From contig OZ018409.1 in assembly GCA_963969595.1 (NCBI GenBank), forward strand, positions 2,978,501 through 3,042,500: a DNA stretch of 64,000 nucleotides. The letters run 5' to 3'. The notes below the pieces were generated by a model. The model ran no database searches, was not told the origin of the DNA, and saw nothing but the letters and a program-made list of their open reading frames with translations. Source of the DNA: Neckera pumila. Taxonomy: Eukaryota > Streptophyta > Bryopsida > Hypnales > Neckeraceae. The translations under genes and the position numbers were made by a program. Below, in pieces: positions 11,101 to 22,894 of the stretch. The stretch's first letter is position 1. Each line of letters opens with the position of its first letter.

Positions 11101-14100
11101 GACATATATTTTAAATCAATTATTTCATTCAATTCGAGAAGTCACTAAGACATGCATACGAGTATCATCCCACTCCCGTGCATGATCTGCAGCTCTGTGA
11201 TGGTAAGTGCACTGCTCGTCTGCAGTTCTATGGGTTACCACCTCTATGTTTTTTAAACAATGGTGAGTAATAGCAGACCGTTTTCGCTTAAAGGCAAATT
11301 CTCGCGGTGCTGCTGTCTTTTCTTTCATGCTATTTTTGTTGCAATGACAGGTAGTTCTGGTGGTGCTGGTATGGTTGCTGCTGCTGCAGCTGCAGCTGCT
11401 GCAAGCGCATCTGGAGGGGCAGGTGGAGCCACGAAACCCCTGCACAATCCCCCTGATCTACCAACGGTAAGTGCGTGGTTTTCTGCCTCCCAGATTCTTG
11501 CAGATGCCTTAACTTCAGCGTGGGAAAACCGAGATACTATGAAAACTGAAACCGAAACTCCTGAAAAAATCGACAATTTGAAAAGCCAAGAAAGTTCTCC
11601 TCGCAAAAGCATGAGGAGGTACTCTCAGTCATCACAAGGCGCGACACATGCAAATTCCACTGGAGGAACATCAAATTCGTCGACAGTGGCCCGACAGCGG
11701 GTAGCTTCTCTTGATGGAGTCATTTCCAGTCTGGAGAGTGCGATTGACCTTGATCACAAATTTTCTAAGACGTGGTGCAAGAGATCACTTCCAACGGCGC
11801 TTGAGGTCTATTTGGAAGACCTTCCGTCCACATACCCTACTATTGTTCATTATGCTCACCTTCAGAAAGCTCTGGTTGTTTTCCAGTGTATGGTCAGAGG
11901 ACCAGCCGTCTCATCGTATGTTGGAAAGTTGACTGCGAGTTGTGAATCCATCTGGCATGCTGGACGGCAGTTATGTGACGCTGTGAGCCTCACTGGAAAA
12001 CCTTGTAGACATCTCGTGCATGATGTAGCAATTGAACATTCGGATTCCTCACTGGACGCTTGTGACCCTGGAGTATTGACACAAACCACAGTGCAGAAGA
12101 GGCATACAAAAGGTAAACGTTTGAATACTGGTCAAGCGTTTGTGTTCATCACCTCGTCTACTTTTCATAGCTGTGTAGTGTCCGTAACGTAGTACTAAGG
12201 TATCTGAAATGGCCACCAGATTTTCCTCTCCCATCCACTTTTTGTCCTTCTTCTGATTCCTCTCATTGTAATTAATTTTTTTTTCCATGATCTACGCTAC
12301 TTGACAGCGAATGCAATGTGACAGGAGGGGGCGTATCCAAGCCACATTCGAGTGGTGTGATGTTTCTCCATGCTTGTGCTTGTGGTCGCTCCAGAAAGTT
12401 AAGGAAGGACCCCTTTGACTATGGAAGTGCAAATGTGACATTCTTTCGATTTCCTAATTGTGAGGATTTGTTACCTTCCCTGTCCATGCCTCCTAGTAGC
12501 AGTGACAATTATATGGGGGGCTCATCCTGGAGTCTTGTCCGTCTAGGAAGTGCACGATATTACCAACCTGGTAGCGGCCTGATGCAAATAGGATTTATTC
12601 CCGAACAAAAATATCTGTCCTTGTGGGATATTGTGGTACTACATGAAAACAATTTCGCAGCAGGTGCCCTGCCAGCAAATGCAGACGTCATCCTGGAGTC
12701 TCATAAAGCAGAAATAGAGCCCGACCATGCTAATTATACCTTCTCCGGCTCTCAGAATGGTTCAATTGACCCTAAACAGGGACTTCAAGTAGAGCAGAGT
12801 TTTTACAGCAAAGTAGCAGAGAAGGGATCAGTTGGGGAGAACAGCAGGGTCGCTGGCAGAACCTCCACTTCCAGAATGGACAAATCTACGGTGAGCATGA
12901 GTTCTTCATCAAATGTCAATTATGGTGGCGACTCTGCTTTCCCTCCTTTGCCACAGAAAACGAAGTCGACACCCTTGAAAACTTCAAGGCCGTCAAGTGT
13001 TATGGACAGATCCAATGGTGTTGAGGAGATTCGCTCAGGAGCAAGGAATGACTCATTGAAGAATATAGTAGTGGGCCATGGTATGGCTTCGTTGAAAATT
13101 GATGCAGACAAAGAAGACAGAGAACCTGCCCGTGATGCACCCTTTGCTGACAGTGACAATACTTCCAGCGTACAACGTTTTAATGTTTATGTCGGGTTTG
13201 AGCATGAATGTCCTCATGGACATCGCTTTTTTCTCTCTGCTAGTTATGTTCAGAGTCTAGGACTATCTTATCCTCAGTCTAGTCCTAGTCCTGTGGTTTC
13301 CGAGCTAGATACAGTAACTAGACTTGACTCAAGGATATCTGTTGTGAATGAACCTGTAACATCAAATGGTATTGTAACTGATAAGAAGACAAGAGAAGGG
13401 TCGGAGGTAATGAGGACAGTAAAAGGTTCTGGAGAGGGGCATTTGCTGCTAGGGATGGATCTACCCATTTACATGCACTGCCCTCATTGTGAGGCTTCAG
13501 CTGGCCGCGAGGAAAAACGGGAGGACATGGTCTATGCGGGCTGTGTATCGCAGCTTCAACGAATTTATTTGGTACACTTCTTAGAACTTAGGACCCAATC
13601 AGCTACCGTGTTGTCTTCTGTTTCTGTGCTAGATTTGGGCTCTCTTAGTTGTTCAATGAGAAGTAAGTTGTGGGATCCAATCAAGTCAAGCTGGTCAGTC
13701 CTGTGTCGTTCAAATTTTCATGGATATTTTCATGTCTAATTCTTGCTGAACTGCAACAGGTCACACCTCCGACCCCCTTGATGACACTGACAACTCAAGC
13801 TGTTGTTCAATTTGAGGTACGTCACAACATGCGAACTGGATACAAGTTTAGTTTGTTTATAATCCAGTTGAAAAGTTTTTGGTGGCCAATTGACTTCGCG
13901 TAGGTGTTTTTATCACCTTGCACTGAATTTTTCTGGATTCAATTCACTTCCTAGCAAGTTTTTTATTGAATGCTTGGCTGGACTGTCTTAGTTCGTTGGC
14001 ATTATAATCTGCTAAAGATTTGCTGTATTATGGCTGCCTACACATCAGGATCTCTCCTCATCAGGCACACCGAAGCAGCAGGGGCATTTACAGCAGGGAG

Positions 14101-14333
14101 TCAAACAGGAGGCTACCAATGTTTCTGGTGCCACAGAAATTGTGTTACCACCTGACAGCTTTCTTGTGCTTCGGTTACCGTTTGTTTATCACACCGTTGA
14201 GAAGAATGGTAACCTTCGACATCTGAGCTATCAGAAGGATGCTCCTGAACGTTCAGCTTGGCTTGTCAAAGGCACTGCGCTGCGTTTGCATGCGAAGGTA
14301 CCAGGAGCTGTGGAAACTCTGGCATGGCAGTGA
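8120..14333 (+). CDS. SMG8: SMG8, nonsense-mediated mRNA decay factor (SMG1 kinase complex subunit)
   Basis: Proposed coding exons are 8120-9049, 9808-10648, 10940-11044, 11351-12112, 12325-13571, 13760-13816 and 14049-14333. All introns are GT-AG and phases match, giving 1,408 residues. After a Ser/Pro/Gly-rich N-terminus comes the nucleotide-binding-like segment VVVIGVISRLEDEASQLLD (about 119-137). Exon 2 carries the family signature VCHILLIVQEGSRFDPR and KHALAPF. Later come PSTYPTIVHYA, the Cys-rich FLHACACGRSR (about 892-902), ECPHGHRFF (about 1170), MHCPHC (about 1262) and LRLPFVY. SMG8 with SMG9 is known to bind and restrain SMG1, the kinase that phosphorylates UPF1. The start is the first Met after a leader carrying a telo box. 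Poly-Ala and Gly tracts near 11370-11430 are longer than expected. The final exon is the least certain: a possible donor at 14298 could give a different short tail. Confidence 0.9.
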
Positions 14334-15414
14334 ATTAGTCGATGATTGAACACCATAGAGAACTTCAACTGCCGTGCACGGAATATTCTCAAGATAGTCC
14401 TCAACATATCAGGGGACTATTGAATGACACTTATTCCAGCGCTTGGTTTTCCAATTGGGTACGCCTTTCTTCTCTCTTACGTTAAGATCATGTTTTGCCT
14501 CTCAAATTTCAGGCAGCTTGAATGTATCTAGTGCTACTTTGTGTGCGTTTTTCGTTGTTACTCTCCCAACTGAATCATGATTTGTACCCTGGTAAACAGT
14601 TAGGCGCCTACATGATGATTATGCAACAGGAGAACCAAGATTTCGTGGAACAGATGGAGGCTGACCTGGTTAGAAACGCCCATTCGTACATCGGAGAAGC
14701 TCCTCTGCCAGTTAAGGGTAAATTGCTTGGAGTGTCTCTTGTCAACAGCATGATGATTTGCTTGCAGACAGGCAAGACATCAAAAGGACTTGAGACAGTC
14801 GAAGGGGCATGGAAGTAGGGAGCTCATTCAAGGCCGTTCAGAACTGATATCGTGAGGAGTATCTTATATCGATCGGCTTGTGAGTTTATAAGCTCCAACT
14901 TTTTTGGAGTGAACACAGTTTTGCATTGTTGTTTGCTCATTAGTGGCACTACAGACGTTTACAAATCCTTGACTGAACATATGAACTTCAAGCAGGGAAA
15001 TAATGGGCGATGCTTGTCATTGCTCTTCTGTTACTCAGGTGTTTACTGCCAATATCGTCTCGGTCACAAGTTTCCTGCCTCTGCGTATCTGTGTCAGCAA
15101 GGGATGTCGACTGCATTCTATTATGCCATGAAGCAGTTTACCCTGGTTGAGACCTAGTTGACATAATCGGGAGCACTGCTTTGTCAGACTGCACCAATAC
15201 TTGTGCTTACTGGGTGTTCGAAATTCCTGGGTCACAAATAAGGTTAGACTGACGAATAAAATCTGAAAATTTTATGCAGCGTAGGAAGCTAGACACGGTT
15301 TGACTTTCACCCAATAAAATTCAAAAAATTCATTCTTTATATATTTGAACACTAAATCAACAAACTTGAGTTTATCCCTTTATTCAACCTATTCAACCAA
15401 CTGTGCAGGGTGCC
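14334..15414 (+). other. Probable 3' UTR and downstream flank of SMG8
   Basis: Composition stays gene-like to about 15240 and then turns AT-rich. Frames of about 100 residues at 14522-14818 and 14852-15157 have no recognisable domain and no splice link that keeps the SMG8 frame open, so I read this as untranslated. A polyadenylation-like AATAAA-type word (CAATAAAAT) occurs near 15312. Confidence 0.4.
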
Positions 15415-15645
15415 TTAACCCTTGAATGCCGGGTCGGTGACCGTGGAAATCATTCCTTTTGGCATTGTATGACATCATGTTCTTTGAAAAAGACAAAAGT
15501 GCTTAGTGGAGGTTGAACTACTATTCACGATCTCCCCTTTCCACACAAAATTCCAAGGATGAATAGTTGCATATTTTGTCTTACAGTGAAGAATTCTTTG
15601 TCATTCATTGGCCAGAAAATGGTTGTGGTGTCATTTATGGGTTAA
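15415..15645. mobile_element. Short TTAA-CCC terminal element (type H), 231 bp
   Basis: It begins TTAACCCTTGAATGCC and ends, inverted, TTAACCCATAAATGAC, both bounded by TTAA. The right-end sequence matches the left end of the element at 42206 (TTAACCCCTAAATGAC). No coding capacity. Confidence 0.5.
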
Positions 15646-16462
15646 CATGACTTTGAACAAGAAATTTTAAGATTTGGGGTTGGAAAAGAATATGATAGGG
15701 GTGGTTTAGGTGTACTTTTTATGTAATGGAGTTGGGGTAGAAAATAAAATCAATATTTTGGGTTGCAAAATTTGTAATTACAAACACCTATTATGTATGA
15801 AGGTATTTTTGAAGTAGAAAGCTATAGAGCACATGGTCTTTAAGAAACCTTAGAAGGCAACTAAATATTGATTGAAAGTAAAGGAATCTCTAGTGTGGTC
15901 CAACTAGATTTTTCCCGCTTCATGACATTCTTTTTTTGATTCATGGGGCTTTTTTCAATTTAAAAAGAGCATAGAGAGTATTGACAGACAACATTATGTC
16001 TTCCATTCACCAATTGAATGAATTTTCTATAAATGTAGTCTATTTAACATGAATGTTAGGATGATTTTGGGATCAAAATCAATAACCAATCATGTTAGCA
16101 ATCTTCAAAATCCTTCACTCCATATGCTCCATTTTGCAACTATTTAAGAATGCAAATTTTATATTCATTTTTCAAAGATGAAATGGAGTGTTGTCTATAT
16201 GTCATAAATGTTTCAAATTTCTTTTATAGATTTTGGAACTTCTATGAATTTTGGAAAGAAAAAAAAAATTTATCCTATACAAAATATGCTGAAAATATAT
16301 ACAAAGTAAGAGTATGTTTTAGTCTTAAGAATTATAGTTTAAATTCAAATTCTTCCATGTTTTACATTTTTAAACATAATTATTGACTCAGTCAACTTCA
16401 AATTAGAATAGAAATTCAAGAAATTTTCCAAAGTTTTCAAATAGAATAGAATAGAAGACTTA
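15646..16462. other. AT-rich intergenic DNA
   Basis: I see no gene, RNA gene or complete repeat. Only short AT-rich frames are present. Confidence 0.4.
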
Positions 16463-16973
16463 GAGCATCTCCACCACTTCTCTACAAATTAGACGTATTT
16501 TTGTTGGTTTAGAGTGTGTCAAACACAAAAGCAGGACCGGCATTGTTGGAGAGACCCACCAATCTCTCGCCATTGGAATACAACTTGTTAGGTTGAACGC
16601 GTGGAAATTGGTTCTTTTCAAATCGAATGCATGTGGGATTAATGCTCGTCAGGCCCATAGCCCATTGGGCACCAGGATGTTGTGAGCCAAAAAACTTGCC
16701 TACTATGCCTACCTCGTTGGGCAGCTATTTTTCTTGCCCAAATTGTGCCCCTCATGCGGCGCCATTGAAATACATGTTGCTACTTAGTCCTCTTGTTAGT
16801 GCCGTGCTTGGAGTAAAAGGTGAAAGAGAAGGGAACTTCAAGTGCAGTGACAAAAACTTTCAATGACCAGCATTGAAAACAGTGACATGCTGCAATTGGT
16901 GGATCCTTATTTTGGTTGAGGACACGGGAAACTCTTTGAAGGGACCGTTAAAAGTGAACCAATGGAGATGCTC
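16463..16973. mobile_element. PIF/Harbinger (Tourist-like) MITE, 511 bp
   Basis: The termini are GAGCATCTCCACC and, inverted, GAGCATCTCCATTGG. The target duplication TTA is perfect (16460-16462 and 16974-16976). TTA/TAA duplications and a G-rich start are typical of Tourist elements. The 79-residue frame at 16627-16866 lies wholly inside and is not a known transposase. Confidence 0.75.
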
Positions 16974-16976
16974 TTA

Positions 16977-18129
16977 AGAAACCTCATATTTTAATTTGAG
17001 TAGAAGCTAAATGAATCATTTGGAATTTCAAAATCAATTTTTAGATCATTAGAAATGAAAGTACTAAATTACACTTCACTAATGCAAATTTTTAATGCAA
17101 TAAGCCACATAAAATCACTAAATTATATGGCCTACATCTAATTCAATGCTAGTCACAACCCATTTCAAACAAAGTTGTACACAATAAATTGAATAAAGAT
17201 TGATCGTTTTATATGTGAAAAAGATCTGTTTGACCATTCATTAGCCAATTTTTTGACCTCTTTGACTTATAGGATAAGGAGTTATAGGAACTCTCCAAAA
17301 TGCTATTGTTACCTATATCAATATGTGAGGCTATCAATAACTAAAATAGAAGAACCAAATAATATTGATTGTCCTAAAATTGTCCATACTATGAAAAAAC
17401 TATTCCTACAAGATCTATTAATATTGTTGAAATAGTTTTAAAAGTGTTTGAAATTATTGCCTTCACTAAGTTTTGGTTTGGTGGAATCAATGTATTGAAG
17501 TGCATTACTAGGTGAATAATAGAATGGAAGTAGTTAGTACTTGATTTAAAAAAAACTTCTTCTAATTATATCATGAAACCTACACCATCTAGTTAGGCAA
17601 CCCAAACATAGATATTGATTTTAAAATGTATTTTAAAATGTATTAAAAAAATATAAAAATGAATATAATTATTAAACTATATGTGTTTTCACTATTATTC
17701 TCCTTATGTTGTTTTCAAGTCTCTTGAGATTCATTCAAGGACAAGTGATGAATGATTTTGGCCACGTCTACAAACACATATAAGTGCTTGTACTATGCAA
17801 GAATTTGAAAATTCACAACTAATCCCATTAAAGTCCCAAAAATATGAAATGACCTACATTAGGTGCAAGTCGAATTCTTGTCATTCAAGGAGAATTATTT
17901 TTATTTTTATTTTTTGAAACATACGACCTTCGAGGGCCGCAGCAAGGACTTGTCATTCAAGGAGAATAATTTTGAGGGGTCAAACATCTCTACAAAAATA
18001 TGTTGAGGTCTATATATATCCAATAAATGATTTCATTGTTCACTATAGAAACAAACAGTGTACTTATTGGTCCAATATTCTAGAGACTACCTTGGTCATG
18101 GGGCCCATATCCTTGTTATATTAGAAGCC
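16977..18129. other. AT-rich intergenic DNA upstream of SEC61 beta
   Basis: No recognisable gene. CTTGTCATTCAAGGAGAAT occurs twice (about 17877 and 17949), bracketing a short T-rich and GC-rich insert. Confidence 0.4.
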
Positions 18130-18635
18130 CGGTTATGGACACCCCACGGAAATAGGATGCGAGTCCCAAAGGCTGTGAATCGCAGATCCAACACCCATTG
18201 GTTCCCAGACCGCGGCGATAGACTCTTTTGACGTCACAGGGGGCATGGGTTTCTCTGTCCGACCTCGGGGTCCTAATAACGCGTCTTCTTCAACGAGCAG
18301 TCAACTCTTGTGTCCGTCTTGAACTCTGCAAACCCCAGACATTTCAGGTTCCCCTTCCTCCGCCAGGTCTGCTTGCGATTCCGCTTCAACCATCAAGGTT
18401 CGACGCCGCTTCGTTTTCGATTCTCGCATTCCAATCCTCCTTCCATTGCGCTTCTAGTGGGACCTTTTTCGAGCTTTTTGGTGGTTTCTTTGGTGTTTTG
18501 TAAGCTCGATTAGGGTGTGCGCCTCCTTCCCAGTGTCCGATCCTGCATTGATTTGAGATTTGATGCTTATTTGATGCTTTATTTCTGCATTTTGTTCAGA
18601 GATTCGAAGGTGTTAAGTGAACGAAGAGAGTAGAG
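18130..18635 (+). promoter_or_regulatory. Promoter, leader exon and probable leader intron of SEC61 beta
   Basis: The block is GC-richer than its surroundings. It has an inverted CCAAT box (CCATTGG at 18195-18201) and the palindrome TGACGTCA at 18229-18236, the classic bZIP/TGA-factor core. A good donor (TTTT|GTAAGC) at about 18499 and acceptor (TTGTTCAG|AG) at about 18600 suggest a roughly 100-bp intron in the 5' UTR just before the start codon. Confidence 0.5.
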
Positions 18636-18986
18636 ATGGCGAAGGGGTCGCAGAGTCAGGCGTCGACCACAGCCTCCTCGGCGAGGGGAGCCGCTCCGGG
18701 TGGAGCATTACCGAGATCAGCATCTTCCGGAGCTCCTCCTAAGGGAACCGGGGGTGCAGGGCTGAGGAGGAGACGCACCACGTCGACTGGTAGTGGCGCT
18801 GGAAGTGGCAGCGGCACGTTCAGGAGTGGAAACAGCAACAATATGTTGCGGTTCTACACCGATGACGCCCCCGGTCTGAAAATCACCCCTACTGTTGTGC
18901 TCGTCATGAGCCTCATGTTCATCGGGTTTGTGACCTGCCTCCATGTGGTCGGGAAGCTGTACGGCTACCGAACCAAGCAGGCCTAG
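18636..18986 (+). CDS. SEC61B: Protein transport protein Sec61 subunit beta
   Basis: This intact 116-residue single-exon frame encodes the small tail-anchored subunit of the ER Sec61 translocon, the channel for co-translational protein import. Residues 1-65 are a flexible Ser/Gly/Ala-rich cytosolic tail with a basic RRRR at 44-47. The conserved juxtamembrane segment is [16 protein letters not shown] (about 68-83). The single transmembrane helix covers about 84-105 ([19 protein letters not shown]), and the short luminal tail is [11 protein letters not shown]. Length and architecture match plant Sec61 beta. GC-rich codons contrast with the AT-rich flanks. The start follows a likely leader intron. 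Confidence 0.95.
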   Translation: MAKGSQSQASTTASSARGAAPGGALPRSASSGAPPKGTGGAGLRRRRTTSTGSGAGSGSGTFRSGNSNNMLRFYTDDAPGLKITPTVVLVMSLMFIGFVTCLHVVGKLYGYRTKQA

Positions 18987-19769
18987 GTTTTGATGTTTCT
19001 GAGATCCTGTTTTTGTCTCGGTAGGAATTTTCAGTAGGAAATGGTAGAGCAGATCGACGTGGCGATCAGGGCTTTACTTTTGCAGTGAAGATCAATAGGT
19101 ACGCTCAACAGGAGCTTGCAAGGCTCACAAACTGGGCACTATGGGGTGTGGAATCATACTCGAAGAAGAATGCCACAGATCGTGATGAGAAAGCCTTTAG
19201 CCAGATATCGCCTGATGATTTGAGAATGATGTTCATTAAGGCATCCTTGATTCGTAAACGCTGCTTGCTTATATTAATTGATGGTTTCGGGTTTTATGAA
19301 TTCTATCTCCCTGTTCCTTATTGTTTTAAGTCTAAACCTTTTTCGCTTAAATTTATGTTTGAATTTCTGCACTTCTCTTCTTATATCTTCGTGCAAATGC
19401 ATTACTTGCCTCTATTTCATGAGAGTTGTTTATAAAGGAAGGTTTTCTTTTGAGAATTCAAGCAGAGTTTTGGATGAATGATGGGAAGTTATTTGGATGG
19501 AACGTCACCCCGAATGTGGACTTCGGGGTTTCAAAGAGTTAAACAGGTTGGTGAGTTGAGGAAACACCGTAAGAGTTTCTATGCCTCATGTACCGAAGGT
19601 TTGTACACGTTCTGAAGTATTTTTGCCATACGATGGCACCACTATGTAGGGAGCTATTCACAAACACGAAAAACGTCGGGAGTCCAGAGCATTCGTCACT
19701 TGTACAGTAGTTTTGTATTGGAGCTGTGTACAGATTTGAGACCTAATCTCCCCACAGGTTTCTAGCCTT
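18987..19769 (+). other. SEC61 beta 3' flank with an unrecognised 116-residue frame
   Basis: The 3' UTR probably covers the first few hundred bases. A frame at 19085-19435 has a plausible first third (NRYAQQELARLTNWALWG, then ISPDDLRMMF) but ends in AT-rich hydrophobic residues typical of non-coding DNA. I do not recognise it. It could be 3' UTR or a broken exon. Confidence 0.35.
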
Positions 19770-20208
19770 TTAACCCCTAAATGCCCAAAGGCCTGTTTTG
19801 AGCTTCTTGGAATTTGCTCTGAATTGAACAAAAAGCCAACATTTTGATAAGTTGAATCAAACTAGACATGCTAGAGATTGCATAGGAAAAGAAAACACGA
19901 CAATATCATTTAAGAATTGAAAGATTATAATGTTTGATCATGAGGGTGTTAAAACTATGAAAATCTTTTAGCTCACTTTTTGCATGTCAAATCTAAAAAA
20001 TTGGTCACCAAAAAAATATGAGGTTGAAGGATTTAACATGTCTAACCCCAATCATTCATTTTCAAAATTAGACTTTTGATACTAAACTAGACTTCAAAAA
20101 GAATTTGTCAAAAATATAAACTACTAAAAATAGCAATTTGGTTAGGTTTTATTAACTTCAAACTTTTGTAGATACCAAAATTTGGTGCCTTGCGCATTTA
20201 GGGGTTAA
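19770..20208. mobile_element. TTAA-CCC terminal element (type F), 439 bp
   Basis: The left end TTAACCCCTAAATGCCCAA and the right end, inverted, TTAACCCCTAAATGCGCAA differ by one base in 19, and both are bounded by TTAA. The AT-rich interior carries no ORF. Its termini are the best-preserved pair in the TTAA group. Confidence 0.7.
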
Positions 20209-21177
20209 AGTCCAAACTTTGTTTTGAATTTTTACTTACATTATTTTTTGCATCTTTGTACAAAAATACATTGATTTCATCAATTTCATTAACATTTCAT
20301 GAACAAATGGATGGTTCTTAAAGATTTAAGAATTAGTTGGGATGAATGAGAAATTATTTGGACAAACCATCTTTCCAATGCACTTTTGTTCATCATTTAG
20401 AATGTAGACTTCAAAATGCTTGTAGCTATAGGTCCCGAGGCAATTTTAGCCACAACAAGAATATGGAAGGAATTATTTTTATCATTTATATTAGAAAAAA
20501 TCTAAGTAGATGCATACAATCCTACCATTTAAAATGGAAGAGTATCTAATGGACTTGTTGTGTGTAAAAAGTGATTATTTTCACCAATTCTACCATTTAA
20601 AATGGAAAAATATTTAATGGATGGTAGATGTGTAAAAAATGATTATCTTCATTGAATGAAAATATTGATCAAATTGAATGTATAAAAGTCTCAATAAAAG
20701 TCTGATAAACAATGCCTAACACCCTTTAATGATAGTTGCAAAGAAAAAAAAAGGCAAAAAAGAGATGTTTGGGATTATGAACACATGGTAGCAATGGAGT
20801 TATTCCATGCCATCAACTTGCATATTTTAGTATACAAAGAGTAGCCCTATGGTTAGATAGGATTGTAATATAGTAATCATTTATGCTCGGCAAGATTTTT
20901 TTGAACATGTTTCGCAAGGAATTAGTCGTGATACTTGCTAAACTTGCTAAATAGAAAAATCTAAGTTCTTGGTTCTTTTTAAGAAAATCTCATTACAACC
21001 CAATGGGATGAATACAATAGTATATCTAAAAAACATAATACTCAAATAAGAACCGGCAAGATTTTCTTGAACTTGTTTTGGTAGAAATTAGTCGTGATAC
21101 TTGCTAAACTTGCTAAATAGAAAAATCTAAGTTCCTAGCTCTTTTTTACAAAATCTCATTATAGACACACATTTAAA
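20209..21177. other. Intergenic DNA with two local direct duplications
   Basis: A segment at about 20510-20575 repeats at about 20578-20655 (shared core TACCATTTAAAATGGAA). A segment at about 20887-20997 repeats at about 21053-21163 (shared core TAGTCGTGATACTTGCTAAA). No coding gene is recognised. Confidence 0.6.
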
Positions 21178-21452
21178 AAAAAGATTCAACCCTCAAAGAG
21201 GGCCGCCAATTTTTTATTTTTGCCCCCCCCCCAGAGTGCAATTACAGATTTTTTTTATTTTTTTGAAAAAAAATTATTTGAATTTTTTTCAATCTAGCAA
21301 GGCACTGATGTTGCACCAACAGCACTGACATGGCACCAACAGCATTGACGTGGCACCATATGTGCCATGTTAGATTTCAAAATTTCAATTTTTTTTTTTT
21401 TTTTTTTCTATATTTGCACCGCAAGTCGCGGCCCCTTTGAGGCCTAAAATTT
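21178..21452. mobile_element. Diverged relative of the MITE at 1543-1831
   Basis: The ends are inverted copies (TTCAACCCTCAAAGAGGGCC and, from the right, GCCTCAAAGGGGCC). Poly-T stretches flank a core of repeated GACATGGCACCAAC-like words. The termini are too decayed to define a target duplication. Confidence 0.45.
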
Positions 21453-21549
21453 TTGCAATGAAAGATAATAATTTGAAGTAACACTTATTTGTAAGTTATA
21501 CTCGTTTTGCACCCTCTCTAATATAATAACTATTTTTTCCTTGACGAAT

Positions 21550-21935
21550 TTAATCCCTAAATTCTCATTGTCCCCTTGAGGGACAAAGCAGATTTTAGGT
21601 AGGCTCCTATATTCTCAATTTGTGTAGTGTTTTCTTAAAACTTTTTGCAAAGATAGAAAATTACATTAGCTTTTTGAAAATATAATTTTTACTTTTAACA
21701 AGAATTCAAATGCGAAAGTTATGCCACACAAAATAGAGTTTGTCAGGTAATACAAAAAATATCCCAAAAGGTCAAAATAAAATATTTTAAAGTTTATTTC
21801 TCATAGAAAGTCATTTTGTCTACATGAAAAGATTTGATTCATTCTATTTAAATTAGTGATGAGAAAGTTATGTTCAATCTTGTTTTTGGGGCAATTTAAG
21901 CATCTTGTATATTTGAGAAGTTTGCATTTTTCATG
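21550..21935 (+). mobile_element. Truncated, decayed TTAA-type element (subfamily A-like)
   Basis: It starts TTAATCCCTAAATTCTCATTGTCC and keeps the A-family order of blocks: GAGGGACAAA, AAGTTATGCC, a CAATCTTGTTTTTGGGGCAAT block and AGCATCTT. It stops near 21935 without a second terminus. Confidence 0.5.
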
Positions 21936-22090
21936 CCTGTTATTTGATGACATCAAATGATAATTCTTAAATGTATAAGTATAGGCACTGAAGATATAGA
22001 CACTATGTATGTCAAACTGTTCAAATATGACCATGCCAAACCGCCAAACCACCAAAATTGAGTGTATCAAACAGCTCAAGAGGTCCAAGT

Positions 22091-22345
22091 CATTAGAGGG
22101 GATTTGGGGGTCTTGGAAGGCTGCGGGTTCTCCTATGTTTCCAAACTGCGGGAATGTAGTAGCAGTTGGCTGACGTGGTACAAAGATTGTCACATCATTT
22201 TTGATTTTTTTTTCTTTGCTTAAAATGATATTTGAAAAAAAAATTGAAAAAAAATTCTGACAACCCGTATCACTGTTCACTGAATCTGACCAAGTTAGAG
22301 AACAGGCCTAAACGGCCCTCCAAGGCCCCCAAATCCCCTCTACTG
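22091..22345. mobile_element. MITE of the CATTAG...CTAATG family, copy 2
   Basis: It starts CATTAGAGGGGATTTGGGG and ends CCCAAATCCCCTCTACTG, with one terminal mutation. It has the family's inner GACGTGG block and the CCAAACTGCGGGAATG stem. A minus-strand frame crossing it (21801-22280) is not a gene. Confidence 0.6.
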
Positions 22346-22460
22346 GGTCTATTTTAGCCGTTCTACTCTCGTGTTTCCGCTTCCATATCTATAGGAGTTG
22401 ATAGCATTTGCAAAGTTTCAAGCCTTAATGTATCCATAGAAACAAGAGATCACTCACACC

Positions 22461-22744
22461 TAGGGTTTTTTTTTTAATTTTCTGGTGCCATATTGCACCA
22501 AAAAAAAAATCTAGCTAAAAAATGGTAAAAAAAATGACAAAAAACTTCGATGAAATAGCCAAAAAAAATTCAAATTAAAAAAAAAAATGGATGAAATCGC
22601 CGGATTGTAGATGAAAACCAAATTGTAGACATGTGATACGTATTTTTTCTATCTGATATCAATGAATGTTGAAATTTGAAGGACCACTGCAAAGTTTTAT
22701 ATTGCCACTATGGTGCTTCTTAAAAAATGAAAAAGAAAGCCCTA
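22461..22744. mobile_element. hAT MITE with perfect 8-bp target duplication, 284 bp
   Basis: CTCACACC occurs at 22453-22460 and again at 22745-22752, exactly flanking the element. The termini are TAGGGTTTTTTTTT and, inverted, TAGGGCTTTCTTTTT, diverged from the CAGGGCTT form seen at 38243. The 8-bp duplication with a (C/T)AGGG start is the hAT signature. There is no transposase. Confidence 0.8.
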
Positions 22745-22894
22745 CTCACACCTACATTTTTGAATGACAGATTTATTTTGACTTTATTGTATCATAATTG
22801 CTTGAGAAGTTAACTTTGTTGTATATGTGGTTTCATGATGCGAGCTAAGTCACATTGTCACAATGATTGGTGTTCAATATGTAGATGATCATGT

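Noticed and set aside
11325..11612. Minus-strand ORF opposite SMG8 exon 4
   Set aside because: Shadow of the Ala/Gly-rich coding exon on the other strand.
16627..16866. 79-residue ORF as a gene
   Set aside because: It lies wholly inside the Tourist-like MITE with no transposase similarity.
19085..19435. 116-residue ORF downstream of SEC61 beta as a separate gene
   Set aside because: Only the first third looks protein-like; the rest is AT-driven hydrophobic sequence. No domain and no splice partner, so it is kept as flank.
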